12,710 nt of DNA, from contig CALZMV010000028.1 in the NCBI GenBank assembly GCA_945788655.1, positions 1-12,710 of the forward strand, read 5' to 3'. Below, piece by piece: positions 1 to 6,144 of the stretch (its first letter is position 1; each line of letters starts with the position of its first letter). Origin of the DNA: an uncultured Clostridia bacterium. Its GTDB lineage: Bacteria; Bacillota; Clostridia; Peptostreptococcales; Anaerovoracaceae. The notes beneath the pieces were generated by a model. It was not told the origin of the DNA. It searched no databases and saw only the letters and a list, made by a program, of their open reading frames with translations. The position numbers and the translations under genes were made by a program.

Positions 1-734
1 AGCATCGTCGATGGTTTTCTTCCAACGCTGACAAAAAGGCCGTCTATCTCAATTTCCTCTGAGCTTCCTTCCTTTTCAATTCTTACTCCCTTTAATCTAC
101 CGTCTTCACCCTTTAAAAGCTCTGTCACAACCGAATTCCAGCGGAATTCAACATTTTCAGTCTGCTCAAGCTGACTGTGATATATTTTTTCGGCTCTTAA
201 GGTGTCTCTTCTGTGAATTACGATAACCTTCTTGGCGACCTTTGATAATATCAGAATGTCTGCAACAGCTGTGTTGCCGCCACCTACAACTGCCACAGTT
301 TTTCCTTTATAGAACATTCCGTCGCACGCGGCGCAGTAATTGACACCTTTACCTATGAGTTCTTTTTCGCCTTCAATTCCAAGGTTTCTCGGCTCTGCAC
401 CTGTTGCAAGTATCATAACCCTGCTTCTAAATTCCCCTTCACTTGTCACGGCAACCTTAATATCACCCTTAAGTTCAAGGGAATAAACTTCTGCATATTC
501 TGTCACTGCCCCGAATCTTTCTGCACCTGCCTGCATCTTCTCACCAAGTGAAAAACCATCTATGCCTTCTTCAAAGCCCGGATAGTTATCCACCTGAGCC
601 GTAAGGGCAATCTGACCGCCGGCTGAAAGTTTTTCAAGGACAATGGTCTTAAGCCCTGCTCTGGTGCAGTACAAAGCCGCCGAATAGCCCGCAGGACCAC
701 CACCGATTATCATCACATCGTATATTTTATCCAT
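1..734 (-). CDS. trxB: Thioredoxin reductase (NADPH), 3' end cut by the window edge
   Basis: FAD- and NADPH-dependent disulfide reductase that regenerates reduced thioredoxin in the cytoplasm. About 244 N-terminal residues are visible. They show the FAD-binding GGGPAG at residues 11-16, a redox-active CAACDG at 134-139 (Cys134 and Cys137), a second Rossmann glycine motif VGGGNTA for the pyridine nucleotide, and HRRDTLR, whose arginines normally select the NADPH 2'-phosphate. The family is usually 300-320 residues, so about 60-75 residues lie beyond base 1. The most common active site is CATCDG, so CAACDG is a small variant. The ATG at 734 lies 24 bp after the thioredoxin stop codon, with only a weak G-rich site (GGGG) upstream, which suggests co-transcription and perhaps translational coupling with thioredoxin. 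Family assignment is very secure. Confidence 0.95.
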   Translation of the reverse strand, partial: MDKIYDVMIIGGGPAGYSAALYCTRAGLKTIVLEKLSAGGQIALTAQVDNYPGFEEGIDGFSLGEKMQAGAERFGAVTEYAEVYSLELKGDIKVAVTSEGEFRSRVMILATGAEPRNLGIEGEKELIGKGVNYCAACDGMFYKGKTVAVVGGGNTAVADILILSKVAKKVIVIHRRDTLRAEKIYHSQLEQTENVEFRWNSVVTELLKGEDGRLKGVRIEKEGSSEEIEIDGLFVSVGRKPSTM

Positions 735-758
735 TCTACAGCCCCGTTCTTAAAGTCT

Positions 759-1085
759 CTAAAGTCCCATATTTTTGTCGATGAATTCATTGAGTTTTGC
801 CTTTGAATCAGGTGCTACAATGGAGTCTACAACCTGTCCGTCTTTAAGGAACATGAATGTAGGAATAACATCGATATTGTGAGCATCGGATATTTCAATT
901 TCTTCGTCAATATTCACCTGTCCGATAATGATTTTATCGCCGTATTCCTCGGAAATCTTGTTGTAAGCAGGTCCTATTCTGCGGCAATACACGCACCACG
1001 GTGCTGAAAACTCAATTACTCCTGTTTTTTTCTCTTCAACGAAATTCTTGTTGTAAAATTCTTTATTAATATTTACTACTGCCAT
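759..1085 (-). CDS. trxA: Thioredoxin with atypical WCVYC active site
   Basis: Small cytoplasmic dithiol/disulfide carrier of 108 residues, the normal thioredoxin length. The active site is APWCVYC (Cys31, Cys34) instead of the classical WCGPC; the cis-proline of the fold is in VIPTFMF (Pro75), and the C-terminal half has the usual strand-strand-helix pattern (FLKDG and onward). Replacing Gly-Pro by Val-Tyr between the cysteines is expected to change redox potential and partner choice; that is inference from thioredoxin-family chemistry. The start is supported by an AAGGAAAG site six bases upstream of the ATG. It sits directly upstream of thioredoxin reductase, its expected electron donor, and 30 bp downstream of the transglutaminase-like gene. 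It could be called thioredoxin-family protein if one wants to be strict about the motif. Confidence 0.93.
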   Translation of the reverse strand: MAVVNINKEFYNKNFVEEKKTGVIEFSAPWCVYCRRIGPAYNKISEEYGDKIIIGQVNIDEEIEISDAHNIDVIPTFMFLKDGQVVDSIVAPDSKAKLNEFIDKNMGL

Positions 1086-1114
1086 ATTAATCTTTCCTTT
1101 CTTTTATTATGTGT

Positions 1115-1120
1115 ATTATA
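1115..1120 (-). promoter_or_regulatory. Possible -10 element for trxA-trxB overlapping the upstream stop codon
   Basis: A perfect TATAAT (minus strand) overlaps the stop codon of the transglutaminase-like gene, about 30 bp upstream of the thioredoxin start. I see no good -35 hexamer 16-18 bp upstream and no TG extension, so an internal promoter is only possible; read-through from the upstream gene is equally likely. Confidence 0.3.
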
Positions 1121-2132
1121 TAGATGATTCATCAGCATCTTCCTTAATAATCTGGCCTTCTCCCTCCACGAATGTGACTGAAAGTACGGCCTGAGGGATA
1201 TTAACATATATCTTTGCATGCTTATCCTTGGTCAGGGCTGCTTCCTCTATGACTTTCACCAGCTGATCTAGTATATCCTTTGTAAGATAACCGTTTCTCC
1301 AGTGAAAGGTAAGCTGCCTGCCCTTTCTGACTGCCTGAAGTGTTCTTTTGGAAATATCCTCAATCTTAGTGAATGACATCTTGTTTTTCTTATAGAAAAA
1401 GCTGTCATTGTCTTCACAGGATGGAACCTCCCGGATTACAGGCTCGTGATCTCTAAAAATCTGCTTATCGCTGAGCATGAAATAATCATACCTTATGTCC
1501 CCTCCCTTTCCAAGGGAATTATCAAAAGTAGCATCCATATGATAGTATTTACCATCAATCCTGACGATATTCCATGCATGTCTGTACTTAATGCCTTTAT
1601 CAGGATTTGCCTCCGAAACAGCAATGGTACACCATATTCCAAGCCTGTCACAAAGAACTTTAACGGTCTTTGAAATACCTTCACATACTCCAACGCCCTG
1701 GCCTAAAGGTCCTATAATTTCGTGGGAATACTGTTTCTTAAGCTTATCATATTTCACACTATTACATATAAAATCGTGGACATACTTCAATTTTTCTTCA
1801 TCTTTGAGCCCCATGGCCGGTCTTGCAATCTTTTCTATTCTTGAATTCATGGCCTGCTGGTGCGCCTTCAGCTTCTTTTTATCAAAGAGAAACTCCGCAG
1901 CAATCTCCACCTGTGTCGAATCCTCGAAAAACCTGTATTTAATACCTGATGAATAAAAAATATCAGGATTGTCGAGTCTCATAAGAAAATGAATATCAAA
2001 TATCTTATTGCCTTCAAGCCTTGGGACATAAAACTTTTGTTTTACGTTCCTGATACCCTCTTCAAGGGAGAAGTAAACCGCCTGTTCTTCTTTGTCCATC
2101 TTTGAATAATAGTATCCTGTCAGTGCCTTCAC
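1116..2132 (-). CDS. Transglutaminase-like (papain-fold) domain protein
   Basis: Protein of about 338 residues with a transglutaminase-like core. The catalytic triad is visible, numbered from the start used here: Cys150 in GVGVCEG, His185 in YRHAWN and Asp200 in DATFD. Relatives of this fold act as cysteine proteases or peptide/cell-wall amidases in bacteria; the substrate here is unknown. The N-terminal 110 residues and the C-terminal 110 residues match nothing I recognise, and I see no signal peptide or membrane segment, so it is probably cytoplasmic. The open frame extends to an ATG at 2177, but that segment contains an extended -10 promoter (TGTTATAAT). A GTG at 2132 has an AAGGAAG site eight bases upstream, so I place the start there. 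It is followed after 30 bp by thioredoxin and probably shares its transcript. Domain call strong, start fairly good, function open. Confidence 0.82.
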   Translation of the reverse strand: MKALTGYYYSKMDKEEQAVYFSLEEGIRNVKQKFYVPRLEGNKIFDIHFLMRLDNPDIFYSSGIKYRFFEDSTQVEIAAEFLFDKKKLKAHQQAMNSRIEKIARPAMGLKDEEKLKYVHDFICNSVKYDKLKKQYSHEIIGPLGQGVGVCEGISKTVKVLCDRLGIWCTIAVSEANPDKGIKYRHAWNIVRIDGKYYHMDATFDNSLGKGGDIRYDYFMLSDKQIFRDHEPVIREVPSCEDNDSFFYKKNKMSFTKIEDISKRTLQAVRKGRQLTFHWRNGYLTKDILDQLVKVIEEAALTKDKHAKIYVNIPQAVLSVTFVEGEGQIIKEDADESSI

Positions 2133-2157
2133 CTCACTTGCTTCCTTTTTCAGTACT

Positions 2158-2166
2158 ATTATAACA
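2158..2166 (-). promoter_or_regulatory. Extended -10 promoter for the transglutaminase-trxA-trxB unit
   Basis: The minus strand reads TGTTATAAT, a perfect extended -10 (TG-N-TATAAT), about 26 bp upstream of the GTG start at 2132; transcription would begin near 2151, just upstream of the AAGGAAG ribosome binding site at 2141-2147. No convincing -35 box is seen, which is typical of extended -10 promoters. This placement is the reason the longer reading frame starting at 2177 is not used. Confidence 0.6.
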
Positions 2167-2216
2167 CATAAATTCACTACTTCTTGTCGTTTTTGGTCGA
2201 TAAAAAACTCTTTTTA

Positions 2217-2246
2217 TTGTTTTTTGTTAAAAATTTAGGTTATAAT
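2217..2246 (+). promoter_or_regulatory. Promoter of the PfkB-family kinase gene
   Basis: TATAAT at 2241-2246 is preceded, with an 18-bp spacer, by a TTGTTT -35-like hexamer at 2217-2222. Transcription would start near 2253, leaving a short leader with an AAAGGAG site at 2263-2269 before the ATG at 2277. The promoter is divergent from that of the transglutaminase-like gene, so the two share a spacer of about 140 bp. Confidence 0.5.
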
Positions 2247-2276
2247 ATAAGCGCAAATAATCAAAGGAGAAATTTA

Positions 2277-3197
2277 ATGAATATTTTAGTAATCGGAGCA
2301 GTTTTTTTAGATGTGAAAGGCTTCCCTGAAGACCTTTATATTCCGGATGGCAGAAACGTCGGCAGAATCGAATACATACATGGCGGTGTTGCAAGAAATG
2401 TTGCAGAGGATATTGCTAACGTAGAACTAAAGCCAACATTTTTGAGTCTTGTGGATGACTCTCCAATGGGACATGATATTATAGACAAACTCAATAATCA
2501 CAAGGTAAATACAGAATATATGCTTACTGTACCCGACGGAATGGGCACATGGTTAGCCGTGTTTGACAATAACGGTGACGTTGCAGGCTCAATATCAAAA
2601 AGGCCCGATCTGATGCCTATTGTTGAGCTTCTTGAAGAAAGAGGCGATGAAATCTTCTCAAAAACAGACACAGTTGTCTTAGAATCAGATATAGATCTTC
2701 CTCTAGTAAAAAAGGTTCTGGAACTGTGCAAAAAACATGATGTAAGACTTGTAGGCCTTGTTTCAAACATGGGTATAGCTGCCAAGAGAAGAGATCTGCT
2801 TCAGCAGTTCGACTGTTTTATCTGCAATCAGCAGGAGGCCGGAATTCTTTTTGCCGGTGACTACAGCCAGATGGATTCTGAAGAGCTTAAAAAAATCCTG
2901 CCACTGAAGATTAAGGCAGCAAACATTCCTGCAATGATAGTTACTCTAGGAGACAAAGGTGCCGTATATGCCGACCTGAAGGGTAACTGCGGTTCATGTC
3001 CTGCCAAAAAAGTTCAGGTTAAGGACACTACAGGTGCCGGGGATGCGTTCTGTGCCGGTGTTGCCATCGGACTTACATTCTCCAAAACATGGGAAGAAAC
3101 CATTGAAATCGGTTCAACTCTCGCCGCATCTGTTATTACTTCATCAGAAAATGTCTGTCCAAGATTCCTTCCGGAGGAATTCGGCATTTCCGCATAA
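2277..3197 (+). CDS. PfkB/ribokinase-family carbohydrate or nucleoside kinase
   Basis: ATP-dependent kinase of 306 residues, the normal family length. The N-terminal signature GGVARN (36-41) is of the kind that contacts the sugar substrate. The C-terminal PfkB signature 2 reads DTTGAGDAFCAG (250-261), with Asp256 as the expected catalytic base and GAG as the anion hole. The GGVARNVAE pattern resembles pseudouridine kinases (PsuK), but ribokinase-like and other nucleoside kinases share it, and no pseudouridine glycosidase gene is adjacent. I therefore leave the substrate open. The start is the ATG at 2277, with AAAGGAG seven bases upstream; the frame is open further upstream, to 2184, but that part covers the promoter. 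It is a single-gene unit ending at a strong terminator. Cytoplasmic. Confidence 0.88.
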   Translation: MNILVIGAVFLDVKGFPEDLYIPDGRNVGRIEYIHGGVARNVAEDIANVELKPTFLSLVDDSPMGHDIIDKLNNHKVNTEYMLTVPDGMGTWLAVFDNNGDVAGSISKRPDLMPIVELLEERGDEIFSKTDTVVLESDIDLPLVKKVLELCKKHDVRLVGLVSNMGIAAKRRDLLQQFDCFICNQQEAGILFAGDYSQMDSEELKKILPLKIKAANIPAMIVTLGDKGAVYADLKGNCGSCPAKKVQVKDTTGAGDAFCAGVAIGLTFSKTWEETIEIGSTLAASVITSSENVCPRFLPEEFGISA

Positions 3198-3251
3198 AAA
3201 AACCTCCCGTAAAGTACGAAATGAACTTCTTTGCGGGAGATTCTTTTTTTA
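3196..3251. terminator. Bidirectional rho-independent terminator between convergent genes
   Basis: An 11-bp inverted repeat, CTCCCGTAAAG (3204-3214) with CTTTGCGGGAG (3229-3239), has one G-T wobble pair and a 14-base loop. It is preceded by seven A (3196-3202) and followed by TTCTTTTTTT, so it has a U-tract on both strands. It ends the PfkB-family kinase on the plus strand and the aldo/keto reductase on the minus strand. Confidence 0.9.
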
Positions 3252-3275
3252 TTCTTTTTTATTTTTTATGAATTC

Positions 3276-4457
3276 CTATTTCTTGTCGGTAACCGGCTGC
3301 AGAACTTCTCTCTGACGAGATATTTCCTCCCATCTTGGAATTTTATCGTAAATTTGTGCAAAGTCCTTCATTGCAGCAGGAATATCGATATTCTGAGGAC
3401 ACACCTTGGCACACTTGCCGCAGGCTATACAAGCTGCCGGCTTCTTATCGTCAGGAAGGGCCTCCACAACCATTACAGTATTGAATGAAGGAATTATTTT
3501 GGCATCGTTATATACCGATAAAAGCATAGGAATATCAAGTTCTCTAGGACAGTCGCCGCAGCAGTATCTGCACGCAGTACATGGAACAGAATCCTTCATG
3601 CCCTCGGCAACGTCCGTAAGAAGTTTTTTCTCATCTTCAGAAAGTTTTCGCTCTTCTCTGAAGGTCTCAAGGTTCTCCTTCATCTGCTGAATATTGGAAA
3701 CACCGTTTAATACCACTTTAACATTGTCCATATGGTGGAAGAATCTCAATGCCAAAGACGCGGGAGTATCCTCAGGACTTGCAGCCTTCATCTGTTCAGC
3801 CGCCTCATCTGTAACATTGGCAAGCTTTCCCCCTCTGAGAGGTTCCATAACCCATACGGGGATTCCGCGCTTTGAAAGGATTTCGCATTTTTCTCTTGCC
3901 TTCTGAAGAGACCAGTCCAGATAGTTCAATTGTATCTGACAGAACTCAATGGCATCGCCAAAAGCATCCAGAATGGCTTCGAGATTTTCGGCCTGAGCAT
4001 GAGTGCTGAGTCCAAGGTGCTTAATCCTGCCAAGTCTTTTTTGCTCTTTGAAGTATTCAATAATATCCCACTGAGGATCCGTATAGACGCTGATGGACTT
4101 TTCGTAAACATTATGGTACAGGTAAAAATCGAAATATTCCACCCGGCACTTCTCAAGCTGCTTTTCAAATATATATGCAGGATCATATGTAGAGCTTATC
4201 TGATGCCCCGGGTACTTGTCTGCCAGATAAAAGCTGCTTCTATCATATTTAGAAAGTGCCTCACCTATAACCAGCTCTGATTGTCCGGTGTGATATGGCC
4301 ATGCCGTATCGAAGTAGTTTACTCCGTTTTCTATTGCCATATCTACCATTTCCTGAACCTGAACCTTATCAACGGTTCCGTCTTCAAGTAGCGGCAGGCG
4401 CATAGCGCCAAAGCCCATAAGTGAAATCTTTTTGTCTTTAAAATCTCTGTAAATCAT
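3276..4457 (-). CDS. Aldo/keto reductase with C-terminal two-[4Fe-4S] ferredoxin domain
   Basis: Protein of 393 residues. Residues 1-280 are an aldo/keto reductase barrel with the catalytic tetrad visible as Asp50 and Tyr55 (FDTAWPYH), Lys81 (ADKYP) and His115 (YLYHN). Residues 290-360 are a ferredoxin-like tail with two cysteine clusters, CTACRYCCGDCP (from Cys293) and CIACGKCAKVCP (from Cys343), consistent with two [4Fe-4S] clusters. This architecture is common in anaerobes. The natural substrate is not known, and the tail suggests electron exchange with ferredoxin in addition to or instead of NAD(P)H; that is inference. A GAGGAG site precedes the ATG at a rather long spacing of 11-13 bases. 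The long upstream spacer carries a DnaA-box cluster, which may affect its transcription. It is convergent with the kinase gene and shares its terminator. Confidence 0.93.
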   Translation of the reverse strand: MIYRDFKDKKISLMGFGAMRLPLLEDGTVDKVQVQEMVDMAIENGVNYFDTAWPYHTGQSELVIGEALSKYDRSSFYLADKYPGHQISSTYDPAYIFEKQLEKCRVEYFDFYLYHNVYEKSISVYTDPQWDIIEYFKEQKRLGRIKHLGLSTHAQAENLEAILDAFGDAIEFCQIQLNYLDWSLQKAREKCEILSKRGIPVWVMEPLRGGKLANVTDEAAEQMKAASPEDTPASLALRFFHHMDNVKVVLNGVSNIQQMKENLETFREERKLSEDEKKLLTDVAEGMKDSVPCTACRYCCGDCPRELDIPMLLSVYNDAKIIPSFNTVMVVEALPDDKKPAACIACGKCAKVCPQNIDIPAAMKDFAQIYDKIPRWEEISRQREVLQPVTDKK

Positions 4458-4587
4458 ATCTTTTCTTTATCTCCTCGACTGGCTTCAGATAATTACTTAT
4501 GTAGTGAAACTAAGGATTCCACACTTTTCAACAAGCAAAATTTGTCCATTTTTCAACGATTTGCCTTTTTATCCACATAGCATGGCG

Positions 4588-4603
4588 AAATCGTATACGA
4601 TTT
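4588..4603. repeat. 16-bp perfect palindrome between opposed DnaA boxes
   Basis: AAATCGTATACGATTT is its own reverse complement over all 16 bases. It lies 10 bp from the DnaA box at 4569-4577 and 14 bp from the inverted box at 4618-4626, so the arrangement is nearly symmetric. It is a plausible site for a dimeric DNA-binding protein. There is no T-run after it and no loop, so it is not a terminator. Confidence 0.75.
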
Positions 4604-4656
4604 TATGAACATAACCCTGTGGATAACATTAAATTCTTGTAACCCAGTGTTTTCAA

Positions 4657-4685
4657 TAGTTTAGCCCTTACTATCGATTTGTCAA
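4657..4685 (-). promoter_or_regulatory. Weak candidate promoter for the aldo/keto reductase gene
   Basis: On the minus strand a perfect TTGACA (4685-4680) is followed after 16 bp by TAAACT (4 of 6 to TATAAT). If used it would give a leader of about 200 bases running through the DnaA-box region. The -35 overlaps the degenerate DnaA box at 4679-4687. No better promoter was found closer to the ATG. Confidence 0.25.
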
Positions 4686-4751
4686 CAGAAAGTTATCCAC
4701 ATATCTTATAGGTGTTTTTCAAAGATAATCGTGTTTATTGTGTTTTCTGTC

Positions 4752-5435
4752 TTAATTGCCTGAGCTTACCGGCATATAAGGTATAAGTGCTTTTGCAACA
4801 GCATATACAGGCATTGTCTGAAGAACAATTCTTCCCGGTCCTGTAACCACTGTGTTAAAGAGTCCTTCGCCTCCAAGTAACATATTCTTTGCACCCTTAA
4901 TGGTCTGGATATCTATTGAACAGGTTGCATCCATCATTGCAAGATATCCTGTATCTATAATCATTGATTGCCCTGCTGCCAGTTCATACTCAACGGCTTC
5001 TCCATCTATTTCAATGAAAGCTGTTCCTGAGCCGGATAGTCTCTGCATGATGAATCCTTCACCTCCGAAGAGACCAGCTCCTAATTTCTTCTGGAAGAAT
5101 ACGGATAGATCAACATCCTTTTCGCTGGCAAGGAATGCTTTTTTCTGGACTATGATGTCCTGACCCGGCTTTATTTCTACTGCTCTTATTGAGCCTGGGA
5201 ATGAAGAAGCAAAGGCAATCTTTCCCGGCTGTCCTTTTGCAGTATATTCATTCTTGAACAGAGACTCGCCTGAAAACATTCTTCCGAAGACCTTGCCTAC
5301 TCCGCCGCCCTTTGTGTCCATAACAACGTTTGAATCCATCCAGCTCATTGCTCCGCCTTCTGTTACGATTGTTTCCCCTGCTTCTAATTCGCAGATTACT
5401 ACCGGCAATGTATTGCCTTTTATTTCATATTTCAT
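4752..5435 (-). CDS. AIM24 / TIGR00266 family protein
   Basis: Protein of 227 residues with the features of the TIGR00266/AIM24 family (DUF124): a beta-rich, glycine-rich fold, the early motif EGGAMSWMD, the middle GEGFIMQRLSGSGTAFIE and a late GGEGLFNTVVTGPGRIVLQT. The family is named after a yeast mitochondrial protein, and its molecular function in bacteria is not established, so none is assigned here. No signal peptide or membrane helix is evident, so it is probably cytoplasmic. The ATG at 5435 has a near-perfect GAAGGAGG site eight bases upstream; a TTG at 5453 would place the ribosome binding site inside the coding region and is not used. Single-gene unit with its own extended -10 promoter; I see no clear hairpin terminator behind it, and transcription may run into the DnaA-box spacer. 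Confidence 0.88.
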   Translation of the reverse strand: MKYEIKGNTLPVVICELEAGETIVTEGGAMSWMDSNVVMDTKGGGVGKVFGRMFSGESLFKNEYTAKGQPGKIAFASSFPGSIRAVEIKPGQDIIVQKKAFLASEKDVDLSVFFQKKLGAGLFGGEGFIMQRLSGSGTAFIEIDGEAVEYELAAGQSMIIDTGYLAMMDATCSIDIQTIKGAKNMLLGGEGLFNTVVTGPGRIVLQTMPVYAVAKALIPYMPVSSGN

Positions 5436-5469
5436 TACCCTAGCCTCCTTCAAATTTGCTATTTTTATT

Positions 5470-5478
5470 ATTATAACA
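5470..5478 (-). promoter_or_regulatory. Extended -10 promoter of the AIM24-family gene
   Basis: The minus strand reads TGTTATAAT, a perfect extended -10 element, about 35 bp upstream of the ATG at 5435 and upstream of the GGAGG at 5444-5448. No good -35 is seen. The same nine bases form the promoter proposed for the transglutaminase-like gene. Confidence 0.6.
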
Positions 5479-5482
5479 TTTA

Positions 5483-5511
5483 TTGAATTGCTTTTCTACA
5501 CCAACTATAAG
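5483..5511 (+). promoter_or_regulatory. Possible plus-strand promoter in the AIM24 / AtuA spacer
   Basis: TTGAAT (5483-5488) and TATAAG (5506-5511) are separated by 17 bp, divergent from the AIM24-family promoter. A second plus-strand TATAAT lies at 5591-5596, without a clear -35. Transcripts from either would end at the terminator at 5761-5800, giving RNAs of about 200-280 bases. Promoter matches this good also arise by chance in AT-rich DNA. Confidence 0.3.
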
Positions 5512-5622
5512 GGAGGTATTGATGCTCCGCTGGTTAAAGTTTAGGGGAACAAAAATATTTAATCAATTATAACTTTCTAAGACTAATACATATAATCTGC
5601 TATCATAACGATAGGAGTAAAG

Positions 5623-5742
5623 ATGAGTAATAATGTTGTAAATTCAACTGCACTTCTTTTAAAAGCTTTCATGTTATACCGCCTTTCTACCAATAGAATT
5701 AATTTGGAGTTCTTTGTGTATACCTATTATGCTATATATTGA
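5623..5742 (+). CDS. Possible small protein of 39 residues, unrecognised
   Basis: A short open frame begins MSNNVVNSTALLLKAF and ends in an aromatic-rich tail, FFVYTYYAIY. What supports it is context: an AGGAG site at 5613-5617 five bases before the ATG, a TATAAT at 5591-5596 giving a start of transcription near 5603, and a strong terminator immediately downstream (5761-5800). The residues form no motif I know; the tail is moderately hydrophobic but short for a membrane helix. The transcript could instead be a non-coding RNA, or the frame could be accidental. A still shorter frame of 16 residues with a GGGAGG site lies at 5522-5572. Nothing else was seen in the spacer between 5436 and 5826. 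Confidence 0.3.
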   Translation: MSNNVVNSTALLLKAFMLYRLSTNRINLEFFVYTYYAIY

Positions 5743-5760
5743 GTACGAAAAAACGGACAT

Positions 5761-5800
5761 AAAAAGCAGGCAAGAAGTTAACCTTCTGCCTGCTTTTTTA
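5761..5800. terminator. Bidirectional rho-independent terminator
   Basis: GCAGGCAAGAAG (5766-5777) pairs with CTTCTGCCTGC (5783-5793) with one bulged A and a five-base loop. Five A precede it and TTTTTT follows it, so it works on both strands. On the minus strand it ends the transporter-AtuA operon, 27 bp after the last stop codon; on the plus strand it would end any transcript of the 5623-5742 frame. Confidence 0.9.
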
Positions 5801-5826
5801 TAATGTGTGGAACTATCTGAACTTAT

Positions 5827-6126
5827 TTATATTTCCATATCCAACAGATATGAGCTTAAGCCTTTACCGTGCATATCTACAGATAATGATCTTGTAACAC
5901 CACCGCCTAAAGCAGCGTACATTACAAAATTCAGAGCATGGATATTAGGTAATTCATATCTTACCACTTCCCCTTTAACAATTCCGTTAAAGTGTTCTTT
6001 TACTTTTTCCGCAGTAACTTTTTCCTTTAGAAGTTCGAAGTCCTTCGGATCATATGCAATTAGAGATACGTTGGAAATATTTCCTTTATCGCCTGTACGA
6101 GAATGTGCAATTTCCCAAAGTTTCAT
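5827..6126 (-). CDS. AtuA C-terminal-domain-like small protein
   Basis: Protein of 99 residues that matches the stand-alone form of the C-terminal domain of AtuA-family proteins: the start KLWEIAHSRTGDKGNISN and a glycine-rich stretch AALGGGVTRSLSVDMHGKG near the end. In Pseudomonas AtuA the two domains are in one chain of about 600 residues; here they are separate genes. Eighteen bp separate it from the AtuA-family gene upstream, and an AAAGGA site lies nine bases before the ATG, so it is the last gene of the operon and the two products probably form a complex (inference). Biochemical function is not established. Downstream is the terminator at 5761-5800. Confidence 0.87.
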   Translation of the reverse strand: MKLWEIAHSRTGDKGNISNVSLIAYDPKDFELLKEKVTAEKVKEHFNGIVKGEVVRYELPNIHALNFVMYAALGGGVTRSLSVDMHGKGLSSYLLDMEI

Positions 6127-6144
6127 ATCATTACTTCCTTTCTG

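Larger units (their letters stand above)
4525..4701. other. DnaA-box cluster, origin-like or DnaA-titration region
   Basis: Three perfect consensus DnaA boxes (TTATCCACA) lie in 133 bp: 4569-4577 (plus), 4618-4626 (minus) and 4693-4701 (plus). Two 7/9 matches accompany them at 4525-4533 (TTTTCAACA) and 4679-4687 (TTGTCAACA). The first two perfect boxes face each other around a 16-bp palindrome. The whole spacer between the aldo/keto reductase and the AIM24-like gene (4458-4751, 294 bp) has no convincing gene. Clusters like this occur at oriC, at DnaA-titration loci and at DnaA-regulated promoters. No dnaA, dnaN, rpmH or parAB is visible, so the exact role is undecided. Confidence 0.7.

Noticed and set aside
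1591..1956. Open frame of 121 codons on the plus strand opposite the transglutaminase-like gene
   Set aside because: The minus-strand protein has an intact catalytic triad; the plus-strand frame has no recognisable domain or start signal.
2133..2177. Upstream extension of the transglutaminase-like protein to an ATG at 2177
   Set aside because: The segment contains a perfect extended -10 promoter, and a well-placed AAGGAAG precedes the GTG at 2132.
2184..2276. Upstream extension of the PfkB-family kinase
   Set aside because: It contains the TATAAT and the AAAGGAG of the gene; the kinase fold begins at the ATG at 2277.
4458..4751. Calling this spacer oriC outright
   Set aside because: No dnaA, dnaN, rpmH or parAB nearby, and the gene strands do not diverge from it; recorded as a DnaA-box cluster instead.
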